This document shows positions 46,772 through 58,287 of a stretch of DNA of 64,000 bases, in pieces (within the stretch, counting starts at the first letter, position 1; each line of letters opens with the position of its first letter). The notes under the pieces are model-generated. The model was given only the letters and a program-made list of their open reading frames with translations. It searched no databases and had not been told where the DNA came from. This DNA comes from Scalesia atractyloides (lineage: Eukaryota > Streptophyta > Magnoliopsida > Asterales > Asteraceae): positions 36,655,369 through 36,719,368 of the forward strand of contig CAMTDV010000027.1 in assembly GCA_947069175.1 (NCBI GenBank). The letters are read 5' to 3'. The translations under genes were made by a program, and so were the position numbers.

Positions 46772-47029
46772 CACATGTCTAATGACAAACCTTTGTGTAA
46801 GAACTGTAAATATAGGCATTAGGGACAGTGTGGCATAAATCCACAAACCAAACCCTGTGGTATCTGCAAAAGAAAAGGGTATAAGACCTTAGATTGCAAG
46901 GATCTTAAGGATGCAGTTTGCTACAACTTCAATGAAAAAGGACATATAACGTACAATTGCCCTAAGAAACCCAAAAGTAATGATGCAAAGCCTGGAGAGG
47001 CCAAGAAAGGGAATGCCCGTGCCTTTCAA
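46772..47029 (+). pseudogene. Tek2 gag zinc motifs
   Basis: Same frame as gag. Three Cys/His clusters: CKNCKYRH followed by a TAG where Tek1 has Trp; CGICKRKGYKTLDC with Tyr in place of the zinc His (Tek1 has His); and CYNFNEKGHITYNC with Phe in place of the second Cys (Tek1 has Tyr). So two of three clusters lack a ligand. Confidence 0.85.
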
Positions 47030-47506
47030 ATGAATGCCAGGGAGGCCATTAATGACAACAACATCATAACAGGTACTTTCCCCATTAACAATATTTACGC
47101 TAGAGTTCTTTTCGATTCGGGTGCGGATAAATCATTTGTTGACCATAAGTTTAGTAAACTATTAAACCTCCCCATAAGAACTCTAGATAAAATTTATGAG
47201 ATAGAACTCGCTGATGGAACCTTAGAAATTGCATCTTCCATTCTTGATGGATGCTCTATATCCAATAAGAATCATTCCATCCCTATCTCTCTTCTGCCAA
47301 TGAAATTGGCGGGGTTCGATGTTGTCTTGGGCATGGATTGGTTATCTCATAACCAAGCCCGCATTGCCTGCGACAAGAAGCTCATCGAAATTAAAACGCC
47401 ATCTGGTGAAATGATCACCATCCTCGGAGACTCCCACAATGGACTGCCAGAGGTGTCATTATTTAAGGCATCCAAGTGTTTGAGGAAAGGATGTCACCAT
47501 AAATGA
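47030..47506 (+). CDS. Tek2 aspartic protease
   Basis: Open through 158 codons with a retropepsin active site LFDSGADKSFV and the second-half signature VVLGMDWLSHNQA. It cleaves Gag-Pol in active elements. The end (KASKCLRKGCHHK and stop) comes from a frameshift relative to Tek1, which reads KCLGRGCVIYM at that point. Confidence 0.9.
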   Translation: MNAREAINDNNIITGTFPINNIYARVLFDSGADKSFVDHKFSKLLNLPIRTLDKIYEIELADGTLEIASSILDGCSISNKNHSIPISLLPMKLAGFDVVLGMDWLSHNQARIACDKKLIEIKTPSGEMITILGDSHNGLPEVSLFKASKCLRKGCHHK

Positions 47507-47540
47507 ACCGAAACCAAACCTTGAAGATCAATCAGCTATC

Positions 47541-48435
47541 ATGGAATATCCTGAGGTATTCCTAGAAGAATTACCAGGCCTACCTCCAGACAGGCAAGTG
47601 GAGTTTAGAATAGATATCCTACCAGGATCAGCACCAGTGGCTAGAGCTCCATATAGGCTAGCACCAACGGAAATGAAGAAATTGAGGACGCAACTCGACG
47701 AACTCTTGGAGAAAGGCTTTACTCAGCCTAGTTCCTCGTCTTGGGGAGCTCCTATCCTTTTCGTAAAGAAGAAAGACGGTTTGATGCGAATGTGCATCGA
47801 CTACCGGGGAGCTGAACAAACTAACAATTAAGAATAGATATCCTCTGCCCAAGATCGATGATTTATTTGACCAACTTCAAGGGGCTAGTTATTTCTCCAA
47901 GATTGACTTGAGCTCCGGATATCATCAATGGAAGGTTAGGAACGAAGATGTTCCTAAGACAGCCTTCAGGACCCGCTATGGTCATTTTGAATTTTTAGTG
48001 ATGCCTTTTGGGCTCACAAATGCACCAGTAGCATTCATGGACCTCATGAACAGAGTCTGCAAGCCATATCTGGATAAGTTTGTAATTGTCTTCATAGACG
48101 ACATACTTATCTATTCTCGTAATCAAGCTGATCACGAGAAACATCTTAGGTGCATTCAAGAACTTTTAAGACAAGAGAAACTTTATGCGAAGTTCTCTAA
48201 ATGTGAGTTTTGGCTTAGAGAAGTCCAATTTCTTGGACACATGGTAAGTGAGCGTGGTATCCAAGTGGATCCCGCCAAAATTGAGGCCATAATGAGTTGG
48301 GAAGTACCCAAGACCCCAACGGAGGTTCGTAGTTTCTTAGGATTGGCTGGTTACTATAGAAGATTCATAGAGAAGTTTTCAAGAATAGCCACCCCTTTAA
48401 CTACCTTGACCAGTAAGAATGTTAAGTATAATTAG
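47541..48435 (+). pseudogene. Tek2 reverse transcriptase
   Basis: First part 47541-47831: FLEELPGLPPDRQVEFRID, PYRLAPTEMKKL, LFVKKKDGLMRMCIDYRG. A frameshift near 47812 breaks it, and the frame returns near 47830 as NIKNRYPLPKIDD-type sequence, then from 47908 SSGYHQWKVRNEDVPKTAF, LVMPFGLTNAPVAFMDLMN and VIVFIDDILIYSRN with the catalytic FIDD. TAG stands at 48433 where Tek1 has Trp. Confidence 0.92.
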
Positions 48436-49033
48436 GGTCTAAAGCAACAAGAATCTTTTGAGATTCTTAAACACAAATTGAGCAACGCTCCTGTGTTATC
48501 TCTACCCGAGGGTATTGAGAATTTTGTTGTCTATTGTGATGCTTCGCACACAGGCATGGGTTGTGTGCTAATGCAAAATGGCAAGGTAATTGCCTATGCA
48601 TCACGACAACTAAAAGGTGCATGAAAGGAATTACACCACCCATGATTTAGAACTGGGTGCCGTTGTATTTGCACTAAAACTATGGAGACATTACTTGTAT
48701 GGCACAAAGTGTATTATATACACTGACCATAAAAGTCTCCAGCACCTGTTTAATCAGAAAGAATTGAACATGCGACAACGCCGTTGGATGGAAACTCTTA
48801 ATGATTATGATTACGAGATTTGCTACCATCCCGGCAAGGCAAATGTCGTTGCTGACGCCTTAAGTCGCAAAGAAAGAGATAAACCCATTAGGATTAATGC
48901 GAAGAGCATTGAGCTCAAAAATAGCTTGAATGAAAAGCTATTAGATGCGCAAAAGCAAGCCCTATTAGAGGCTAATATCCCTAATGAGGGATTAGGCAGT
49001 ACCGTTGATCAGTTAGCGCCTAGAAAGGATTGA
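48436..49033 (+). pseudogene. Tek2 RNase H
   Basis: FEILKHKLSNAPVLSLPEG, YCDASHTGMGCVLMQ (catalytic Asp) and IAYASRQLK, then a frameshift near 48620. From 48617 NYTTHDLELGAVVFALK (catalytic Glu), YTDHKSLQHLFNQKELN (Asp) and GKANVVADALSRKE, ending at TGA 49031. Confidence 0.9.
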
Positions 49034-49081
49034 ATCCTAAGATTTAATGATAGAATTTGGGTTCCAATCTTTGGATGACTT

Positions 49082-49936
49082 AGAGATCTAATCCTCCAAG
49101 AAGCGCATAATACAAGATACGCAGTTCACCTAGGTGGTGACAAGATGTATCAAGATTTAAAGAAGAATTATTGGTGGATGGGTTTGAAGAAATCCATAGC
49201 CACTTATGTAGCGAAGTGTCTGATGTGTTCACAAGTTAAGGCTGAACATCAAAAACCGCCAGGACTTCTACAACAGCTTGAGATTCCCACTTGGAAATGG
49301 GAAATGGTAACTATGGATTTGATTACCAAGTTATCTAAGACCAAAAGTGGAAATGACACTATTTGGGTTATTGTGGATAGAATGACTAAGTCAGCACATT
49401 TCTTGCCAAATAAAGAAACGTATAATTCAGATAAATTGGCTAAGTTGTATGTGGACAAAATTGTGTCCCTACACGGTGTGCCAGTATCTATTGTATCTGA
49501 CAGAGATACTAAATACACATCTCACTTCTGGAAAAGTTTCCAACAATCGTTAGGCACACGATTAAGTTTCAGTACGGTTTACCATCCACAGACTGATGGT
49601 CAAAGTGAGCGTACTATCCAGACTCTGGAAGACATGCTCAGGGCATGTGTGATTGATCTAGGCGGAAGTTGGGATGACCACTTACCCCTAGTAGAATTCT
49701 CCGACAATAACAGTTATCATACTAGCATTAAGGCTACTCCTTTTGAGGCCTTGTATGGGAGAAAATGTAGAACGCCCGTATGTTGGGCAGAAGTTGGGGA
49801 AGCTCAACTATCAGGACCAGAGATCATCCTGAAGACCACGGAAAAGATTGTGCAAATCCGTGATCGTCTCAAAACTGCCAGGGTAAGGCAGAAGAGCTAT
49901 GCTGACAAGAGGCGTAAACCTCTTCAGTTCAAGTAG
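49082..49936 (+). CDS. Tek2 integrase
   Basis: HHCC zinc domain: EAHNTRYAVHLGGDKMY and then CLMCSQVKAEHQ. Core: WEMVTMDLITKL (first Asp), SIVSDRDTKYTSHFWKSFQ (second Asp) and YHPQTDGQSERTIQTLEDML (Glu). All catalytic residues are present, and the frame is open to a stop at 49934 that follows a one-base shift (QFK then stop, in place of the QF-VGDKVM continuation). Confidence 0.9.
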   Translation, partial: RDLILQEAHNTRYAVHLGGDKMYQDLKKNYWWMGLKKSIATYVAKCLMCSQVKAEHQKPPGLLQQLEIPTWKWEMVTMDLITKLSKTKSGNDTIWVIVDRMTKSAHFLPNKETYNSDKLAKLYVDKIVSLHGVPVSIVSDRDTKYTSHFWKSFQQSLGTRLSFSTVYHPQTDGQSERTIQTLEDMLRACVIDLGGSWDDHLPLVEFSDNNSYHTSIKATPFEALYGRKCRTPVCWAEVGEAQLSGPEIILKTTEKIVQIRDRLKTARVRQKSYADKRRKPLQFK

Positions 49937-50352
49937 GGGACAAAGTCATGCTGAAAGTATCACCCTGGAAAGGTGTGATGCGTTTTGGAAAGAAGGGAAA
50001 GTTGAGCCTAAGATATATTGGACCCTTCGAGAAAGTCGAACGTGTCGGTACTGTAGCTTATAAGCTCAGGTTGCCAGAGTAGCTTAGTGGAATTCATGAT
50101 GTATTCCACATATCTAACCTTAAGAAATGTCTAGCCGATGAGTCGCTAGCAATATCGCACGAGGATGTGCAGATAGATGAAAACCTGAGGTTCATTGAGA
50201 AACCAATTTCAATCGAGGATCGACAGGTTAAGAAGCTCCGAAGAAAAATGATACCTATAGTAAAGGTTAAGTGGGACGCATTTAGAGGTCCTGAGTATAC
50301 ATGGGAGGTTGAGTCCACTATGCGACAAAAGTACCCCCATCTTTTTGAATAA
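49928..50352 (+). pseudogene. Tek2 integrase C-terminus and chromodomain
   Basis: Shifted frame: VGDKVMLKVSPWKGVMRF, LRYIGPFEKVERVG, a TAG at about 50080 (Tek1 has Glu), HDVFHISNLKKCLADES, and the chromodomain DRQVKKLRRKMIPIVKVKW with YTWEVES, ending KYPHLFE and stop. The chromodomain places it in the chromovirus (Tekay-like) group. Confidence 0.9.
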
Positions 50353-50371
50353 AATCTCGAGGTCGAGATTT

Positions 50372-50389
50372 CTTTTAAGGGGGTGAGGA
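50372..50389 (+). other. Tek2 polypurine tract
   Basis: CTTTTAAGGGGGTGAGGA directly before the 3' LTR; Tek1 has the same tract at 23016-23032 on the minus strand. Confidence 0.85.
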
Positions 50390-53300
50390 TGTAACACGAA
50401 CTAAAGGCATCAACATGCTCAAACCGAGCCTCTGAGTGACGGTCCGATGTCAACATGCATACATAACAGCCTCTGAGTGACTGATATGTCAACATGCTTG
50501 AAATTTGGCCTCTGAGTGACTGATATGTCAACATGCCCAGCCTCTGAGTGACATCGGAATCAACATGCTTATAATAAGCCTCTGAGTGATCCTTTGTGAA
50601 GTCCTAACTCTCATACGTGCCATTTGTTAAACGAGAGAGTTCAATTTTTTAAATATGTGAAAGTTGAATGATGGAGGGATTAAAAGTGTCAACATGTTAA
50701 TTTATACCTCTGGGTGACCTTTTAACGAACCGAGAGCTCGACAATGTCCGGGCGTAATCCCGGGTATGCCAAATATTGGCTACGGAGGGCTAAAAGTGCC
50801 AAAAAGGTGTTTAAAAAGGTTTTTATAAGCTTTTATAAGCTAAGGGGGCTAAAGTGTCAAAGTTTGAAACTGCCTTTGGGGCGCTAGCAGGGCGTGAGAA
50901 GCAGGGCTTGTGCCTCTCGCGGCCCGCCAGAGAGTATCTGCTGCAGAAAGTTTTGTTTGGTCTCCAAGCAAAACTCCAAAACCATTAATTCGAAACCATG
51001 GCTTCTCCAAACTACTATGCCACGTTTTGGGACACTTGTAAGCTTCTTCTTACACCCCTAAACACCTGGCTTCACCTCCTTTGAGCTCTCCAACTATAAA
51101 TAGGTGTTCAAGTGCTTCATTCCAACTTGCACCTTTCTAAATCATAAGTCTTCTCCCTCCTCTGGAAGTTCCTAGCTGAAAGGGGCATCCAACTTAGTTC
51201 TCTTGCATTGTAGGAACCTCTTGTAAGTGTTCCTTGCTCTTGCATTTTCGTTTATAGGCTTTTATAGCCAAAAGTCAAGCGTTTTACGGAAAACGCTTTG
51301 ACTTTCGGTTAAGACCATTACGGTCCAGCCATTGTTCGAAATGAACATGGCTAAGTGATCGTAATAAGGTAGGTGTTAGTCCCTATAAAGGGCACCTCCT
51401 AAAGATCGCATTTGCTAGACCAATTGACGGGTCAAAGTTATGATATTAAAAAGTCAAACATGCAATTTTTCGGAAAAAAACTATAAATTGATCTTATATA
51501 TGTTATGAAACCTGTTTTGACACTTAAACAGCTTGGTGAATTATTAGAACATGTAAGAACATGTCCCGACTCGTCAATTTCAGTTCTACGGTCGGTTCGC
51601 AACCGAAAATCGCGAAGTTTGACTTCTGCTTTGACTTTCGATTCTGACCCGATTTAGATTAGTTACCTACTGATCTAAAGTTTCATTATGATCGTAATAT
51701 AATGTGGCATAACCCTCCGAGGTTATATTACATGATCATAATCAGAATCCAAGAGTATGCGCAAGTTCCATAATTATGCCAATTTTGACTAAAATGCCCT
51801 TTTACATAAAACAAGGTTTTAAGTGATAATGAACTTGGAAATGAGTTCCTACTGATGTAATATTATAAGTAAGATTATTTGGGATGTTAAACAAAGTTAT
51901 AAACTGAGTTTCAAATAAGTCCTTAAACTATGTCGGTAAATGACGGTTTTAGCCATTGTGGTTCATAAAATAGTTTTAATCGAATCTTTTCAAGGAAAAT
52001 CAATTACTTACTATTATGTTATATTAAATAACATATTTTAAACATTTTAATCTGACCCTAATATCAGTTTCATTAAACATTGCATAAAACGTCATTTTAC
52101 GACATAAGCGCCGTCTCGGCGCATAGTATGGTTTTAAACCATATTAATGGACCAAGACTTGTCACCTACTGATTTTAAAATTTATTTTAAAATATTTACA
52201 GTAGGTACATGTTATAAACTCAGAATCTCAAATAATTTATAAAATATGTGTAAAATGACCAAAATGCCCTTTCGGTGCATAGTTCGGTCATAAAAGATAA
52301 TTTACACATATAATTGACATCCTACTGATATTATATCGTAAATAAAATATTTTTCCAGAATACTTATGATTATAAACTTAAAATATATTCAAGTTCTTTT
52401 ATACGGTATGAAATTACCAAAATGCCCTTATGAGGCATAGTTTCGTTTTAAAACTATAACGGGCATCCAATTTGATATCTTACTGTTATCTTAACTTATT
52501 TAAAGTATAATGACATATAGAACTTGTCCATGACTTATCCGGTTACCCGATATCGCTAATATGCGCACGGTTATGTATATGTAACTATTTTTCAGAAATT
52601 AACCGAAACGGGTTTAACCTTGTCATTTAAGTCTCAAAATCAAGGACGTTAATAGTTTATCCATATTAAACAAGTCAAGTTACTTGTTGGGATTAAACTA
52701 CATCCTATCCAATCATCGTTTAATCTAGCGTCATACGTTTTGATCAAGTACGCTAGTCGGGCTAAGTCTATGACTTAAATAAGACCGTTAGTATTTAATC
52801 GGTTAGTTTATGCCATAATCCAGACTAGAGACTTGCCGGTAAATGCTACCTGCACTTAGTCCTTTTTGTGTACGGCTGAGTTATTAAAAATTTAAAGAAG
52901 ACTAGCTCAGGTAAATACTCTCGACTTATTTCCCCTATACGGGCTTGGGTTATGGTAAATTATTACCGCTTGGTCGGAAATGGGATTCAATCGAATGCCG
53001 GTTCGTAGATAATCAATCCACATATTCTGTTTTAATCAGTTTTGTTTGATAATTTAAACATCGGGGGTTAACTACCGTGTCCTGGATATCCTTGGCTCAT
53101 TACAATTGAAATGGCCACGACCTTAGCGCGAGTGTAGGCATACACCCGATAGACGCTCAATTATGCATCCACAAGGTTGGGAGGAATTGACTCCTTCGTG
53201 AGTCCAAAGTGGTGTGTACGTTAATTGTGTCTCGGTTTTCGTGCCGAGCCCCGTATTTATGACAAACATGTAAATCTGTTAACAAGATTGGACGGTCAAT

Positions 53301-53732
53301 TAACCCAAGTTATAAAAAGAATTTTTGTGCTGATACGCACTTAAAACATTTTCGAAATGTTTTGAAAATGAGTCAGTTGGGTGTATTTACTAGCAAAAGC
53401 TGACGTATTTTCAAAAGACCAATCTGCAAGTACAATACGAAAATAGGCCGGAAGTGCTCGGTAGTGATAGAGGATCTTGCAAATCCTAAATATACCCAAA
53501 GTCTGTTTTGTATTCTTTCCATGTACAATTTATGATTTGCATGTGGATCTTCTATTACAAGCTTGTATATTATTTTGTATTTTCGAACACTTGGTTTGTA
53601 ATAGTAATTTTTCTCCAAGACTTCCGCTGTGCCGTGTTTAATTGACTATGATGATTACCAACTGACGTCACGATACTCCCCACCCGGGCCCACCGGTGTA
53701 TGGATTTCGGGTTGGAAATCCGGGGTGTGACA
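50390..53732 (+). repeat. Tek2 3' LTR, 3.34 kb
   Basis: TGTAACAC at 50390 to GGGGTGTGACA at 53732. Relative to the 5' LTR it lacks about 73 bp starting at LTR position 9. The rest aligns throughout, with a few percent differences by sampling. Confidence 0.92.
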
Positions 53733-53737
53733 CTTAT

Positions 53738-54375
53738 GGAAACATTCCAAAGGTATTTCCAAGTAGTAAGAAAAATGAAAGATCAAAAGAGAGAGGTGAG
53801 CTAGAACTCACTTTTTAGGAGCTTAGATCTTTGAGAGAAGGAGAGAGCTCTTTAGAGCTTTTAGAGAAGAGAAAAGAAGATTTAGGTGTGAGTTGAGAGT
53901 GAAGGGGGGTGGGGTATTTATAGTTGAGGTTTGGGGGTTGAGTTAAGTGAGTATTAAATGCAAGAAACACAATCCAACAAACACACTTTTGCCCAATCCA
54001 TGAGCTAGAAACAACTTTCTCCGGATTATGCTATTTTTAGTCCTTGAACTTAGTTTATCTTTCATTTCATGGTAAAACTTGATATTTTCGCATGTTTTCA
54101 AGTGTATAATGTATATGTAAGTATATTTTAGGTATGAAATATGAACGTATGAGTATTTACTCGTGTAACAAGTATCGGTTTGTATGTAAACATGTATTTA
54201 ACAATTAAATGCATGTAAGGCAAGTATGTATCAGGTATGAATTTTATTATGATCAAAGTCTCGGATTATAAGATTGGGAAATGAAATACGAATGCGATAC
54301 GAATACAAGTTTCCATAAATAGAAATACGATTACACTTTCTAATTAAGGAAAGTACGAAAAAACGAGGTGTTACA
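53738..54375 (-). repeat. Solo2 LTR, promoter-side part
   Basis: The U3/promoter part of Solo2 on the minus strand. TATAAATA at 53922-53915, then purine-poor leader sequence (53750-53910 is GA-rich on the plus strand). Confidence 0.75.
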
Positions 54376-54977
54376 GCTGCTGTCCTACCAAGAGGTATGA
54401 AGCACATGTGAGTGAGAGACAGAGAGAAAAATCACCAGAAAAACTTAGTGATGGTAAGAAGAAGGTTACTAACTCACCAAAGATATATGCTACCAGGCAA
54501 CAGAGTGTTGTTGAGGTTGTAGATAAGGTTGAAAAAGGAACTCACCAAGTTCCTCGTTTTCAAAGAAATCAACAAAGATTTCAGCCTGAATCTACATCAG
54601 GCAGATATGAAAGACCTAGAAGTAGTTCACCAAGAATAAATAACTTTAACGGTCAATCAAATAATTTCAGAAGTCAAGGTCAATATCAAACTCGATATCA
54701 AAATGTTGGTAGTCGAAATTTTTATAACAATGGCTTTAGGAATTATCATCATCAAAATTCAAGGTATCATACTCATAATTTCCAAAGGTCACAAAGTCCA
54801 AACATGTTTAGGAAACATCAGGACCAGAGACCTAGTGGAAATCAAAAACCATTTCCATCAACAGGTCTAAGATCCAAGACTCCTATTAGGAGTGATGGAT
54901 ATTGGATGGATGTTCCTGTGGTTGATGAATCTGGAAGACCCAAGACCATTAAGACTTGGGTCCCCCAATCTAACTAA
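54376..54977 (+). pseudogene. Cop2 gag, C-terminal part after Solo2
   Basis: After the right TSD the knuckle ends with Cys-Pro-Thr, and the Arg/Asn/Gln/Ser-rich gag tail follows: VPRFQRNQQRFQPES, NNFRSQGQYQTRYQNVGSRN, HNFQRSQSPNMFRKHQDQR, then DGYWMDVPVVDESGRPK and KTWVPQSN before TAA 54975. This basic tail resembles RNA-binding linkers between Gag and protease in SIRE-like elements. Confidence 0.8.
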
Positions 54978-54989
54978 TTTTGTTAGGTT

Positions 54990-55268
54990 GTGCAGGAGCT
55001 GCTACCACAAGTTGATAGTGGCTGCTCCAGGCACATGACAGGGGATGCGAGGTTGTTAACTGAGTTTGAGAATATAGATGGTGGTTATGTGAATTTTGCA
55101 GGTGCTAAAGGAGGGCACATTACAGGTCGAGGAAAAGTTATTAATGGGAAGATCACATTGGACAAAGTGAACTATGTTGAGCAGCTGAAGTACAATCTGA
55201 TGAGCGTGTCTCAAGTCTGTGAAAGGGTCACTCGGTCCACTTTACAAAGTCTGAAGCTTTTGTGTTGA
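54990..55268 (+). pseudogene. Cop2 protease
   Basis: The active site DSGCSRHMTG is intact (near 55012) but the usual preceding WY is lost (QVDSG). Then GGYVNFAGAKGGHITGRG, KVNYVEQLKYNLMSVSQV. A frameshift near 55215 ends the domain. Confidence 0.85.
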
Positions 55269-56157
55269 AACCTTGTTTGGTGATACCGGATGATTGGATA
55301 GTGATGAGTGCGCCAAGGAGAAACGACACTTATGTCATGGACATGGTGCTAAGGATTCTTCCATTGTGGCGTGTTTACTATCAAAAGCATCTGAGGCTGA
55401 GTCATTGCTGTGGCATAGACGCATGGCCCACATCCACTACTGAAAAATGAACTATATTATTAAAAACGGTTTAGTGGAAGGGGTGCCATTGCAGAGGTTT
55501 CACGTGGAAGATAAATGCCTTCCATGTCAAAAAGGAAAACAACATAAGAAACCTCACAAGTCTAAAACAGTAAATTCCATAGATGCCCCTTATGAATTCC
55601 TTCATATGGATCTATTCAGTCCGGTGAACATAAGGAGCATAGGTGGAAAGTACTATTGTTTAGTTGTCACAGATGATTACTCACGATATTCATGGGTTTT
55701 CTTTTTAGGTACAAAAGATGAGACAGCAGAGATGCTGATAGATCATTTTACAAAATTGGAAAATATCCATGATGCACAGATCAAGAGGATAAGGAGTGAT
55801 AATGGAACGGGGTTCAAGAATCAGATTCTGGATCTCTATTGTCTTCGCAAGGGAATTGAACATCAATATTCTGCTCCTTATACACATCAACAGAATGGAG
55901 TCGCTGAGAGGAAAAATAGGACGTTGATTGAAGCTGCAAGGACTATGCTTTCTGATTCAAAGCTTCCAGTTCTTTTCTGGGGAGAAGCTGTGAACACAGC
56001 TTGTTATGTCCTGAACAAAGTTTTGACGGTTAAACGGTTTAACAAAACATGTCACGAACTTTTGTTTAACCGAAAACAAAACTTAAAAGGCTTTGAACCA
56101 TTTGGATTACCCCGCACCATTGTGCGGAATAAAGATAAACAAAATTCGGTGAGGTAG
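55262..56157 (+). pseudogene. Cop2 pre-integrase and integrase
   Basis: Pre-integrase part in two frames (VIPDDWIVMSAPR, then LPCQKGKQHKKPHKSK). Integrase core open from 55447: FLHMDLFSPVNIRSIGG (Asp), IKRIRSDNGTGFKN (Asp; the usual Glu after NGT is Gly), HQQNGVAERKNRTLIEAA (Glu), LFWGEAVNTACYVLN. It ends in frame-shifted sequence at 56155. All three catalytic residues are present. Confidence 0.9.
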
Positions 56158-56722
56158 CTGATGAGGGTTACTTTCTAGGCTATATGCCTGGAACACCGAA
56201 TAAAGGGTTTTTAATCTAAAAACTGGTAAAATTGAGGTTGTGTTTAACATGGAAATCACTAGTATTCACCTTAACAATCATCGAGTGGTCCTGCTATATT
56301 ATATGATTATGACAGTGTTTTTAAATCATTTAATATTCCTGATTTTTCCAATGCAGATGAGTCTCAAGTGATCCAAACTGTGATAAGTGAAGATGGAGAG
56401 GGTGACTTCATGCCTAGATCGAGTATATCGATGACAGATGCTCCAGAAAGTTCTTCCAGTGCAGCTCCACAGGATTCAAGTGATAGTGAGTCCGAACCTA
56501 TTCAAGGGGAGCATTTCACTAATCCATTTGCTAATAGTAACATTCAAGGGGATGTTGGATCTAATCTGGGAGATAATCTAGTTGTTGATACCATTGCTAC
56601 CACACGTGTACACAGAGTTCATCCAGTTGAAAACATCATAGGTGATGCTGCTGTAGGTGTTCAGACAAGAAGAGTTGTGATCGAAGGTTCCTGTTTATTT
56701 ATTTTCGGTTCAGAATACTAGG
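56158..56722 (+). pseudogene. Cop2 connection between integrase and RT
   Basis: The GYS-like box (EGYFLGYMPGTPNKGF) is in a shifted frame, followed by an acidic Ser-rich segment (56368-56721, ESSSSAAPQDSSDSESEP) and VHPVENIIGDAAVGVQTR, the usual lead-in to RT. Confidence 0.75.
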
Positions 56723-57502
56723 TTGATTCATGTGTGTTTGTATAGCTGCTTTATTGCCCAAGAGGACCCGAAAAATGTTCATATGGCTCTAAAAGACAAT
56801 TGTTGGGTTAAAGTTATGCAAGAGGAACTAGCTCAGTTTAAGAAGTTGAAAGTTTGGGAGCTAGTTAACTTGCCTGAAGGAGAGAAGGAAATAGGCACTA
56901 AGTGGGTGTTCGTGCAAGAAAGATGACCGAGGGATCGTAATAAGGAATAAGGCTCGGTTGGTGGTGAAAGGGTTCAATCAACAAGGGGGATTGATTACAA
57001 TGAAGTGTTTGCACCAGTAGCACGGTTGGAAGCAATTCGTTTGTTCCTAGCTTTTGCTTCTTTCAAGGGCTTCAAAGTTTACCAACTTGACGTGAAGAGT
57101 GCATTTCTTTACGGGAAAGTCCAAGAAGTGGTGTATGTCTCACAACCAAACGGGTTTACTGATCCAGACTATCCAGATCGAGTCTATCGACTTGATAAGG
57201 CATTGTATGGATTGCATCAGGCACCTAAGGCATGGTATGAGACACTGTCAGCACATTTGTTAAATAATGGTTTTGAAAGAGGTCAGATTGATAGTACACT
57301 TTTCATTAAAAGGAAGAAGGAAGGCTTTCTGCTGGTACAAGTATACGTAGATGACATCATTTTTGGGTCATCTGATGAGAACATGTGTCATGAATTTGAA
57401 GAGGTAATGAAGAGCAAATTTGAAACGAGTGCGATGGGTGAACTGTCCTACTTTTTGGGTTTACAAGTTGAACAGAAGAAGGATGGGATGTTTATACATT
57501 AG
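56723..57502 (+). pseudogene. Cop2 reverse transcriptase
   Basis: CFIAQEDPKNVHMALKD, QFKKLKVWELVNLPEG and GTKWVFV, then a frameshift and small losses near 56925-57000. From 57005 APVARLEAIRLFLAFAS, VYQLDVKSAFLYGKVQE (Asp), YRLDKALYGLHQAPKAWYE and VQVYVDDIIFGSS (YVDD intact), up to MGELSYFLGLQVEQKK and TAG near 57501 (Gln expected). Confidence 0.9.
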
Positions 57503-58287
57503 ACGAGTATGTGTATGACATTTTGTCTCGTTTCAAAATGGAGGATTGCGCTACTTTCAACACACCTATCTGTGAGAATCACAATCTTGGTCCGGATCAT
57601 GAGAGTGGAGGATGTTGATCCAACTCAATACAGGGTGATGATTGGTTCTCTGATGTACTTGACTGCTTTAAGACCCGACATCATGTTCGCAGTGTGTCTT
57701 TGTGCCAGATATCAAGCGAATCCAAAAGAGTCCCACATGAAAGCGGTGAAGCGGATTCTTCGTTACTTGAAAGGGAAACCTAAACTTGGGTTATGGTATC
57801 CAGCTGCTAGTGATTTGAAGTTTGTTACTTTCACTTATTCGGACTTTGGAGGATGCAAATCAACAAGGAAGTCTACCACAGGTGGTTGCAGTTCTTAGGA
57901 GGGAGGCTCGTGTCATGGCAATGCAAGAAGCAATCTTGCGTGTCTACCTCGACGTGTGAAGCTGAATATATTGCTGCGGGTAGCTGTTGCTCTCAGGTTC
58001 TCTGGATCCAACAACAGATGCGTGATTATGGTTTGAATTTCACTCGTACTCCTATTATGATAGACAATAATGCCACTATATCAATCACCAACAATCCCAT
58101 GAAACACAGTCGCACAAAACATATTGACATTCGTCATCATTTTATATGGGATTGTGCTGAAAAGAAATTAATTGAACTGCATCGAGTCGACACACTTGAT
58201 AACCTAGCAGATCTTTTCACAAAAACATTTGACAGGACTAGTTTTGAAAATTTAGTCGAACTCAACGGGATGACGAATCCTGAGTAA
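57503..58287 (+). pseudogene. Cop2 RNase H
   Basis: QYRVMIGSLMYLTALRPDIM, YLKGKPKLGLWYPAAS and SDFGGCKSTRKSTTGG, a frameshift near 57890, then GGRLVSWQCKKQSCVSTSTC, EAEYIAAGSCCSQVLW (Glu), IDNNATISITNNPMKHSRTK (Asp), DNLADLFTKTFDRTSF and stop at 58285-58287. End of pol. Confidence 0.9.

Larger units (their letters stand above)
41440..53732 (+). mobile_element. Tek2: full-length Gypsy/Tekay retrotransposon, defective
   Basis: 12.3 kb with perfect TSD CTTAT (41435-41439 and 53733-53737). 5' LTR about 41440-44841, 3' LTR 50390-53732. Order: LTR, tandem array in the leader, gag with zinc motifs, protease, RT, RNase H, integrase, chromodomain, polypurine tract, LTR. The first LTR base pair is TA instead of TG. 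Stops and frameshifts in pol and the missing primer binding site make it non-autonomous. Confidence 0.95.
39995..54375 (-). mobile_element. Solo2: solo LTR of 2.08 kb, split by Tek2
   Basis: Minus orientation: starts TGTAACACCTCG at 54375 and ends GGGGTGTGACA at 39995. The TSD GCTGC is perfect (39990-39994 and 54376-54380). The LTR sequence occupies 39995-41439 and 53738-54375. Tek2 (41440-53732) with its TSD lies inside. No internal region of its own is present, so the element was lost by LTR-LTR recombination before Tek2 arrived. A minus-strand TATAAATA at 53922-53915 fits an LTR promoter. Confidence 0.85.
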
